A program made the translations under genes and the position numbers. 49,754 bases of DNA from positions 4,617,507 through 4,667,260 of the forward strand of contig BFEA01000041.1 of the NCBI GenBank assembly GCA_003427395.1, read 5' to 3'. Positions 11,061 through 22,100 of this stretch are shown in pieces. Source of the stretch: Chara braunii (taxonomy: Eukaryota; Streptophyta; Charophyceae; Charales; Characeae). Each line of letters begins with the position of its first letter. Within the stretch, counting starts at the first letter, position 1. Under the pieces are notes generated by a model. It was not told the origin of the DNA and searched no databases. It saw only the letters and a program-made list of their open reading frames with translations.

Positions 11061-11102
11061 ACGAGGGCAACCTTCGTACTTGATGGGCATGGCGAACTGG
11101 AG
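11061..11102 (+). CDS. GWD1: GWD exon, start of CBM45 module 1 (first recognised exon)
   Basis: Preceded by TTCATGCAG and followed by GTAGGG. It reads [14 protein letters not shown] in the frame that continues into the next exon, matching the short strand at the start of the first CBM45 in plant GWD (pattern F-L-x-G-x-x-x-L). Only 14 codons, so this is less certain than the others. No exon upstream of it could be recognised. Confidence 0.72.
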
Positions 11103-14100
11103 GTAGGGTATCCCTTGCTTTTCCATCTTTTTTGGCGCCCCTCATAAAAGAACGTGGCTTGAATATCTTGTTAGTTCTTGCAGGGTGTCTGTAATGACCT
11201 CCTACGCAACAATGTCACTTACGAATGAATGGTGTTCCCACTATGCCTGTAGTCGTCAACTCGCAAGAATTGTTCTCTTTTCCTTTTGTCATCCTTGCGC
11301 AGGGGCCATGCTAATGTTTCTCTGTATTGTTCCAACTTAAACGGATGTCCTGAAGGACAACTCGCAAGAATTGTTTCATCCCTGTTGTTGATAAAATCAC
11401 TACCAGTAGCATAGTTGGAAGTACTGGTAGTACTTCTGGTTTACCTGTGAAGTATTGGCAGTGTTCCTTTGACAGTCTGGTGGCACCCCAGCAAGCTCAA
11501 GGATCCCTGAGCATTAAAAATGCACTACCTCATTTTCCCATGTGCACACACATGGAGAGAGGCATCGATCGATTGACTCCTGTAGTGGGGTGCAGAATGA
11601 TGAAACAGGGTGGTGAATCAGCATGCATGTAGGTGCACACAAACCGAAAAGGCTGAGAAGCTGGAGGGCTGCTTTTTAAAATTTCCAGTGAAGGAATGGA
11701 TGGTAATCTTCTCGTTCCAAGGTGTTGCACAACTCCAATGAGGGCTCCCTGAGCAGTTTGAGATTACTGATGCAGATCTGTTGCACTCAAATGATTTGAG
11801 ATTACTGATTCTTAAAGTTGACCGTCCGTTGAAAGGATAATCAATCATGTGCGTTGCAGTTACATTTGTTTATTTTTTGAAGTCAGTCTATCCAGTACAT
11901 GATGCGATGGACAGCGTGATCCATGCTGGGGTGGGGTTGGTTAGGGTGGGGGGATGGTGGGCTTCTTCTGCAAGAGACTTCTTGCTCGTCCCTGCTCAAG
12001 CAGAGTTTATCTACAAGTTTAAGGGGTCTGCGCCATTTGTGGAAGGTTAGCGGTGGAACTCGGAAGGTGATTTTTGGATAAAATGTGTGCACGCTGTGGC
12101 CAGTGACGGACCGACTAAAGGTAAATGAGGATGGGGATATCGCACAGTGAAGGATAAAGAGCGTCGTGTGGGGATATCGCACAGTGAAGGATGAAGCGTG
12201 TCTCATGAGTGTTCCATTGGTAATTTGGTATGCTATGATTTAGCTTTTTCAACTTCTTTTTTTTTTTTTAAAGCTTTTTCAACTTTTTTAGAGTTTTTTT
12301 TTTTTTTTTTTCCTTTTTTTTTTTGGCTTTTCCAACTCTGTTGCACCGGGACGATAAAGTTTATTTGACTGTGCCTCTTGGGCACAAGAGGCAAGTCTCT
12401 TAGCCACTACAGCCAGGACATGGTGCTTAGAAGTGGAACCATACGGGTCGTGATATCCTTCCACCCCACCCCTGCAAGGTTGTAATGTCGATCTTGTCGA
12501 ACTCGAGACACACACACCACACCACACAGACATGGCAATTCTTATGCACTTCCCTCGATCAGCATGTATTTTGAGTTTTGAATTGTTTGAGAATTCGGCT
12601 GATTTTTGGTAATCCATCATTACTTAATAACACATAAAAACTCAAACAAAATACACAACCAAAGGAAATGCATGAAATATGTAAATACTAAATTCACTAA
12701 ATTGATCTAATTGAGGCTTTTTTTTTTTTTTTTTTTTTTTTGGTGATTGTTGAATTGTTCGCCAATCCTCCACTGGTACATTGCCGGTCACTCATGCAGG
12801 ACTTAACTGCTTGCCAGTTCCATGAATAGGAAAAAGTATTATACTATTATTGTTGTGATTAATGATGGCAGTTGCACTGACGATAACAAGTTTTGAATGG
12901 ACGTTTGCAACTGAAAGGCCCGAAGATTGCGCTTGCCCATTTCTGTGGCTGTTTGCTTGGCATCACCTGCTGGGTTTGTATGGGGGTGGCTGATAGTTTT
13001 TCTACGACTGTGTTCTGCTTATCCAGGTTCTGTCATCAAGCGCATCTGATGGCAAAGGGGCACATATAGAGTTTAAAATCTCAGGGTGGCCGCTTGTTGA
13101 GGCCCCCGTCCTCCTTCATTGGGGTGCCACAAAAGAGGGTCAAAAGTAAGTGCTATTACTTTATATCCTCTTAAACCCCTCGTGTATATTCATTTGTGTC
13201 CCATATGGTGTTTGTGTGTGTGTGTGTGTGTGTTGTGGGGGGGGGGGGGGGGAAGCATAGGGTGTGGTTGTTGTTGGTTACTTGCTGGGGAAAGAGGGAC
13301 TGATCTTCTGCTTTCGGGAGGTGAAGAGGCTCTAGCCTGAAGGTTATGTTCCCGTCATCAAAATAATAAATTAGGATAGAAATATAAATACAAGTGTCCA
13401 GCTGGTTGAAGTTGCTGTGCACTCGTCGGTCTTGTCATGTCTTTTGCTGGCGACCAAGTGCAGTCAGGTATTTTTGACTCTCTGCTATGGCTTCTGTAGT
13501 TTGTAAACTACTGCAGAACTGGGATTCCCCTTTGTTTTTATCTGTGTTCTGGTGCGCAAGTACGGGCATTCACCATTGTTGACCGGTTTATCTGTTAATT
13601 GGTTTCTTTCAACGTTTTGCAGTGTGTGGGTACTTCCACCTGAATCCCAGCTTCCCAGGGGCACAAGAAATTACAAGGAGCGTGCCCTTCAGACCCCTTT
13701 TAAAAGGGTAAGAACATGGCCCTGTTTTGCCTTTCCCACTGCTTGTGTTCCCCTCACAACTGCTTCCTCTCTAGATGAGACTCAGCCTGTTCTTTTAGTG
13801 CGGTGCTGGTTGACCCCAACCAGGTTGACATATTGATTGGATGTACGACTTCAATTAACCCCTCTGTTCTGTGGCGACTTCAATGCACCTTCTATGGATT
13901 CTGTCATTACCCCAAAAGCATATTTGCTGGGGAACCAACTCTGGGACGCTCTGGAAGACTCTGGAACACTCTGGATCACTGGTGCAGTCGGGTATAATTG
14001 ATTCTATCGTGGATCATCGTCGTGCGAAGACCACCCCAGTCTTCGAGATGACATTCTGTGTGCCTCATGTGATATTGGCTATGCAATAGTATGCATTTCA

Positions 14101-17100
14101 AAGACCCCTCTCTAGGGTTAGTCATTATATATATTTTTTGTACCAATATCATGCCGTTCTGGTCACGACTTTATTCTTACAACTGGATAGATGAAGCGAT
14201 TGGAAGGGATTCCTTCTACTGTGAGAGACATTTGTACGAGTCTATGTCAAGGGGTCCCATCAGACGAGAGAGAGAGAGAGAGAGAGAGTTGAGTTTCCAA
14301 AAGTTGGATGAAATGGACTAAAAATTGTGAAAGTGTTGGAAATTGATATTCAAGATGGCGCAAGTAAATGGTGACTTGATTGTGATGGAAACAAGCTGTG
14401 GTTGACAAAATGTGTGGTGTTGGATGAAATGGACAAAAAAATTAAAAATGTTGGAAATGGGTATATTCAAGATGGCAAGTAAATGCCATGGTAACTTTAT
14501 TAAAAAGTTTATTTTGATGGAAACAAGCTGTGGTTGACAAAATGTGTGGTGAGTTGACCGGCGTGACTGGTGTTTGCTCAATTGCCTTCTTTGGGTCTGG
14601 TGTTTGATGTTGTAGTCTGGAGACAAGGCAATATTGGCACTTGACTTTCCAGATGCTTCTGCTTACAGTGGAATAGAGTTCCTGCTGAAGGATGATTCGA
14701 AGAACCATTGGTACGTAATACGTATGCACATTGCACAGTTTTTCGTTTCCCCTAACTGCTCCCCCCAAAACACCGTGGAGGGCTCAACTTCATTAGTGTA
14801 CGCAGTTCTCTCACCCTTCATATATGGTCAAGGGAACCCCCACTTCTCCTTACACTTTGCCACCGCTTGCTATCGACTGCCACAGAGGCAATTGCCAATT
14901 GGAGACCCCCTCCCTTTTTCTTAATGACATATGTATGTTCTTATGACTGTGGCATGGCATGGAAGGAAGGTCACCTCCCGTCAAATTTCAATGGCAACTC
15001 ATCCTCAAATTCTGAAGGCTTAAATCATAAGCATGTCAAGCAGGTATTCGGACTCAAATGAGGAAATCATCCGAAAAATTGACTTTTTCTCCCATATAAG
15101 GGGGGTCATATCTCTGCTGGACAGTATTCTGAAGAATGATGGTTCAAATGGTTATGTAATATGTAGATGAAGAGTGTGAGTAAGTGCTAACAGGAAAGTG
15201 GGGATTGAAAACGGGGCGATGGGACTTGGTGAAAGAGTGAGCAGGTTAGTGCAGAGTATGCAGAGTAGAAAATGGGAGAATGAAGAAATCTTTTTATCAG
15301 GGACCCAATGACATGATGCAACATCATTCCAAAATGTCAACTTTCATCGGCAGGTTTGCTGTTGAACTTGAAAGTAATAAGTCTGTCCAGTACGTTTCTG
15401 TTGAAAGAGATAGGGGTCTGGCCAGCCAGCTTGGCTGAAGGATCTGACACGTATAAAATTATAAACCTGCATGACATTGGTCTGATAGAGAGTGAAGAAA
15501 GAAAAGTCCCGAAGGTTCGCAGAAAATGGGGGTGGTAACGAGTATTTGTTTTTCTGAGTGTAAAGATAGGATTTTCTTTTTGTGCTGTTTACACAACTTT
15601 GCAGCTATATATGCCGTAATGTGCCTGTCTGTTGAATTCCACTAGTTCTGTTCAATGTCTGAATTGATGGAAGAGGAATCTTAAATCTCTCAGTGGTAAG
15701 GGTTTTTTCAATGTTTTTTGACGCTTTGCTTGTCCTCTGCAGTAGCAAACACCTTATGACTGTTCTCTTCTCTGTTGTTTACTTGTGGCAACAGCCCTGG
15801 TTAAGAATTTGAGAGATTGGAGAGTCCTCTCAGGTGTTTGCAACACTGCACGGTTTGTGTGATTGGACACATTGTTGACATGATGTGCACTGTTCGTAAC
15901 CTTTGCAGGTACAAATTTAATGGTGGCAACTTCCGTGTTGCAATCCCAGGAAGAAAAAGCAATCAAGTGGTCCAGGTTCCAGATGACCTGGTATCAGTGC
16001 AGGCGTACCTCCGATGGGAAAAGAATGGGCGACAGAACTACTCTGCTGAGCAGCAACAGGTAGGTTGACGTCATTTGTTCTCTATGCCATCCATTGTTTT
16101 CCTTTTCTGTGTTTAGCAAGATTTGCTGTGTGTGACGTCTGTGTTTTTTCTGTTTTTTAATATTTTTAATATTTTTATTAAATTTTAAACCTGTTTTTCT
16201 GTTTTTTTTGTTTTTTTGGGTTAAAGTTCGTTAAACAAGGAGATTTTGATTAATGGCTGGAAACCAGGTCAAGCTTCCCTTACAACAATAGGTTGGCATC
16301 GTTTGTTCTCATTTGTTTTCCTTTTCTGTGCTTAGCAAGATTTGCTGTGTGTGACGTCTGTTTTTTCTGTTTTTTATTAAATTTTAAACCTCAAGTTCGT
16401 TAAACAAAGAGACTTTGATTAATGGCTGGAAACCAGGTCCAGCTTCCCTTACAAGAATACACAATGTATACAGTGTGTACACACTCTACTCTTCCTTCCA
16501 TTATGGCCAACAAAGCACCCTATATCAGAGGCACTGATGGCTGCCCATTTGGAAGGATACATCCTTGTTGCACCCCTGTTGCTGCTGTTAATCCATCTCA
16601 GGACGTCCTGTCTCTGTTGGCCCTATCTGGGAATCGACACAGCCTTCTTGGGCTATTTAGTAATGCTTCGTAATCTAGAAGGGTGGACACTTAAACCTGG
16701 TCTATAGCCTTATATCCTCCGTTCCCGGTTCTCCTCACTACCAAGTTGCAATCGAGATGTTGGCGATGGAAGGAAGACTCTGGCTATGTTTGCAGATGCG
16801 TTAAGTGGGCTAGGACTTCTGTTCCAATATGAAAGTATAACCTACCTGAATTTATCTGTGCTATTTTACCGTTGCCTGAGTTTTTTCCTCTGCTATGTTA
16901 CCTTTGCCCAATTTATCTTTCCGAAATCCTGTTGGAGTATTCTCCTCATTTATTTCGTATGTCATTGTCTTGAATAGTCTTCCATTTTCCTCCTTTTCTG
17001 TTTCTTGCAAGGTTTGCCGCATGTTCTGTGAAGCTGTGCGATCTTGCCTTTACCAGAAGGTGTGCCCTACTGTCTACTATAGGAAAGGTTATCTACTGTC

Positions 17101-19124
17101 TACTACAAAAAACCGTGCCCACTGTGGCACTGTCTACTACAGTTAAGGTTCCTACTGTCTACTATAGGAAAGTGTGCTCACTGTTTCCTAAAGGGAAGGC
17201 GCCTACTGTCTACTACAGGAAAGGGTGCTGATTGTGTCCTAATACGGAGGATATCTGTCAATATGGAAGGCGCCTACTGTCTACTACANAAGGGTGCTGA
17301 TTGTGTCCTAATACGGAGGATATCTGTCAATATGGAAGGCGCCTACTGTCTACTACAGGAAAGGGTGCTGATTGTGTCCTAATATGGAGGATATCTGTCA
17401 ATAAGAGTTTGGGCGTCTAATGCAAAGGGTAGAACGAAGTCCGGTGCATTGCTGTCCATCAACGTGAATGCAATGCCTTTTTTTTCCACCGAGCCTCTCT
17501 CAAACTAACTAGTTTTCCCCTCCTGAGGTTTTCAGCGAGGGGAGGGTTATGACAAGTTGAAATTGTGAGTGAAGCATAATCATCGTGTGGATGAACTGGG
17601 CATCAGCAACAAGATTAAAGCAGAATGGAGTGCATCAGCAGAAAGATAAAAGCAGTATTGCACGACAAAATGGCACACGTGCACGGAATGCCGTTTTTCT
17701 TTCAGGAGAAGGTGCTATCTCACGAGATTTGTTTTCTGCTTTCCGGTTGAATCCTTGTGGATTGGGATGACAGAGAGAGTACGAAATAGCGCGGAGCGAG
17801 CTCGAAAATGAAGTGAGGATGGGGATGACAATCGAGCAATTGGCAAGGAAGCTGCTAGGTCCTGGAGCAGACACTGGTCGCTCTACCAAAGGGTCGGCCA
17901 GAACGTATGAGGAGCGCAGTGTTGCTCAAGTTCCCGAAGATCTGGTGCAAATTCAAGCCTTTCTCAGATGGGAGCGGGCAGGAAAGCCAAACTACAGCCT
18001 GGAGAAGCAGCAGGTGCTCAGCGTTGTTGCATGTCCACGGGTGTTTGTCCTGGTCCTCGTTCTATGACACCAGCATATAGCCAATGATCTTCTTGTCTCC
18101 CTGCACCAATGATCGCCTTGTCTCCCTGCAGGAGTGAACAGGAATTTCTCCTTTTGGGAGTGGATCTAATCACACCACCACAGCACTGGAATGAGACTAT
18201 GGGGATTCTCTTTTTTTTTAATGATTTTATCATTTTCCTTTATTTAATGGTTTTTTTTTTTTTTTTTTTCCCCTTCCACAGAAAGGGTCCTTATGGCCCT
18301 GGCTCAATTTCCATTCTGGGGAGCATCAGTCCGGTCCTATTCCCCTGGCAAGTCAGAATAAAATAGTACATCATGAAACACACTCACATTTCCTTCTGTC
18401 TGGCCGAAGGAACCCTGACCAGCATTGATGACTCTTTTCCATCCATCTCCGACAGTTTGTCACAGCCCCTCGTTTGTTGTCCTCTTCTCCCTCTCTGCCT
18501 ACGGTTTACCGGGCAGTTCTGTTTGACGATATATATATATTTATATATATGTATATCGTCATATATGTAGTGATGTGACAATATATATATACAGGGTTGC
18601 CGGCGTTCGGGACGGGCCGAACACCCGAACCCGAACGCCCGAACGTTTGGGAACCCCTCTCGACGCGTTCGGACGTTCGGCCGAACNNNNNNNNTAGCTA
18701 TTGGCGAACTACTGGCTTTAGTACAGCCTATTCTATATAGTTATTGGCAAAGCACAGGCTATCCTTTAGCTTTTGGCAAAGTGTTGGCTTTAGTACAGCC
18801 TGTTCTTTAGTTATTGGCAAAGTACAGGCTATTCTTTAGCTATTGCCAACGTACTGGCTTTAGTACAGTTTATTCTTGAGCTATTGGCGAACTACTGGCT
18901 TTAGTACAGCCTATTCTTTAGCTATTGTCAAACTGCTGGCTTAATTACAGCCTATTCTATTGGTATAGTACAGGCTTGCTGTCAAGGACCCAAGGTTATA
19001 TCTCCGAAATAACATCCCTGTGATCTCCCTTTGTTCAGGATTTAGCAAGGGGTTCCCGTGCGTGCGTGTCTCTGTGGCGGTACCATGAAGGCACATAGAC
19101 GATATGGTTGAATGGTACACACAT

Positions 19125-19167
<43 letters not shown>

Positions 19168-22100
19168 CACATGTAATTAATTGTTAGTTAACAGAAAAAA
19201 ATGCGTTCGAATTCTGATGGAATCAGAGGAACACACACAATCAAGCTACCTTTTTCCCCCGAATACAACGTACGGTACGGTCATTATAGCTGTATGTAGA
19301 CTGAAAGATACCCCGTATGGAGCTATAATGACCGTACGTTGTATTCGGGGGAAGAAGGTAGGTGCTATCCCCCTTCGAAGCAAAATAAATAAAGCTGCAT
19401 AGACAAGGTTGACCAGATACTTTGTAGTTGGTTGGGGTAGCTTTGAAATGATTTCCCGGGCGACTTTCTCATCTCAGTGGGTGAACCCGAAGTACACCAC
19501 AGAGGGGTTCCATTCCCCATGGCATCCATTCGAATGGATGCCGTGGGGAATCGAATGGATGCCATGGGGAATCGAACCCACGACGCCTTGTGTACCACTT
19601 ACGTGCGCAATCTCCTGACTGGTTCTAGACCGTTGATCTTTCTCGAAAAAAAAAAAAAAAAAAAGAACGTTGATCTTCCTTTCCAGCCTACGCCAGGTCG
19701 TTCAGGTCGTTAGGAGCTTGGGAGCTGCTTCCCCCACAGAGCAGAGGTCGGGTCAACCCAGCAGTCTCTGGAACGGCCAGCTTGTCTGAACAGATTATAC
19801 ATTGAAAAAAAATATACAATTCTACAAAGAAGTAGATATGTAGGTCGGGTTTAAGAAAAGCGGCAACAAAAAGCGGTTTAGTGGGAGTATAGGAGAGCTA
19901 GCTTCAACTGGGCCCGGTTCCCAGTTTGTGCCAAGTTGTGAGGATATGGTTGTATCCAGGGTTGCCGGCGTTCGGGACGGGACGAACACCCGAACCCGAA
20001 CGCCTGAACGTTTGGGAACCCCTCTCGACGCGTTCGGACGTTCGGCCGAACGCGGAACAAAAAAAAAAAAAACAAAAAAAAAAACAAAGTTTCCAAAAAT
20101 TCTGAAAAAACACTATGTCATGCAGAAGAATAAACTAAACAACATTTGCCTCAACAGTACATCCAAATTTCTTACCAAATTTGAAATAAAAATCAAATAC
20201 GAAAAATAAATACAATTAATGAAAATGAGAAAAAATAAAACGAGAATGAAATTATTGCGTGGGCGAGCAAGTTTTTCACACCGCCATCTTTGGCGATTTT
20301 TCATTTCTTTTTGGCTTTGTCAAATGCCATGAAATTTTACACATCTGTATCTTACATCATAGAGAACCTACAAATAAAGTTTGAAAAAATAATATTTTTT
20401 TTCAGGCCCCGAAATAAAGGGAAAACAAAAAGTGAAAAGAGAAAAAAAAACAAATTAGTAAGTGGGAAAACATGTTTTGACACCACCATCTTTGCCGATT
20501 TTTCATTATTTTTTGGCTCCACAGAATTACTTCAAAATTGAGAGACAGGTAGCTTACATAACAGAGAACTCACAAACAAAAAAATCAGAAAACAATAAGA
20601 ATTTTTAGGTACCGAAATATTTTTTTGCGGGGTTCGAACCCCTTCAAGTTCGGGCCCCGTACGGGGACCCGAACGCCCGAACGTTCGGGGGTCAGCTTAG
20701 GGGCCTCCGTACGTTCGGCCTGGCAACTCTGTATATATATATATATCCATCTGGTGTGGGTGAGTGATAGTCTACTTTGATTTTGGTNAAGGTAGATTAT
20801 CATTTACAGTGTAATCAGTGAGGGGATTCTGCCGACTGTTGAGGGTTCAGCCTCCTGATGAGTCGGTGAAACTCCGACGAAACAGTTTGTCACAGCCCCT
20901 CGTTTGTTGTCCTCTTCTCTTTCTCTGCCTACGGTTTACCGGGCAGTTCTGTTTGTGACAGCCCCGTCTGTTGTCCTCTTCTCCCTCTCTGCCTACGGTT
21001 TACCGGGCAGCTCTGATATATGAAACTCCAACGAAACATTTTGTCACATCCCCTCGTTTGTTGTCGTCTTCTCCCTCTCTGCCTACGGTTTACCGGGCAG
21101 CTCTGTTTGACGATATATAACAAAAATAATAAAATATCCTTTACTTTAACAAGCTGGGAAACGGGCCCGGCGGGACATCTTTTAAAATTGGAATGATACA
21201 GGTATGGCCCCTATGCAAGGATGGCAAGCATAAATCGAGAAATGGTTGGAGAGTTTGTTCACAGATTCCCCCCCCCCTGGTATTGTGAACGTCTTATAAA
21301 GGGCCACTGGAAAACAAGCAGGGGTCCGTTAACCTTCTGCTGTGTGATATGATGATATGTATGCTTCATGGGTCGGTGGATACCCTTTTTTCAAAGCTGC
21401 TTTTTAGTCTTTTTTCTTATTCCTACTTTCTATTCAAAGAAATTGTGGTCGTTGATCCTTTTGTGGCGTTTTTTTGTCCCTCCCATCCGAAGATTTTAAA
21501 ATGCTGCTGGTTTGGCCTGTGTTTGTGCCCTGGGTGTCAATAGCTCCTCTCTAGCACTGTGCATTCATCAACTTTTTGGAGCACTATCTGTCCGTTTCAG
21601 GTCTTTCCGTGTTTCTTGTTAACCCTACGTCATTGCATCCAGTTGATTCCATGAGGATTTGAACAGGGAACATTCAGCCAATGGGATGGACTCTCCAATT
21701 GGATGGACTCTTCTTGTTATGGTTCGTTGCGACTGTCTTGATATCTTCCTTGTGAGATCTTGAGCTCTCTCAGCTGCCTCTTATTCACCCTTGTGCCATC
21801 CAAATATTTAATATTATTGTTCAGCACCACCTCCTTGTTCTCCCATTCGTCATCCAAGTATTCATACTTCCAGTCCCTGTACGTCAGATAGAGTTACGTG
21901 ACTCGGATGGTAGATGCGTAATGTAGTGTTCATATCACAGTTCATTGAAGAATGCAACCTTCAGAGACAGTGAAGGTGTGAGACTGTGGCTGTCTTCACG
22001 TCTGCCAGTCCCTGTACGTCAGATAGAGTTTGTGACTTAGCTGGTAGATGCATAATGTAGTGTTCTTTACTTTCACGACTGTACTCGAACAGGATCTGCT

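Larger units (their letters stand above)
11103..13026 (+). other. GWD intron
   Basis: Holds the U6 pseudogene, a 12242-12285 homopolymer scar, T-rich tracts (12296-12325, 12719-12741) and a weak tRNA-like A-box (TGGCTGTAGTGGCTAAGAG, minus, about 12398-12416) that may be a SINE relic. Nothing else recognised. Confidence 0.7.

Noticed and set aside
17069-17405. CRISPR-like array
   Set aside because: Units are contiguous ~70-bp repeats without unique spacers, in a eukaryotic intron.
19497-19640. tRNA gene on the minus strand
   Set aside because: A- and B-box-like motifs are present, but acceptor and anticodon stems do not close; kept only as a SINE-like relic.
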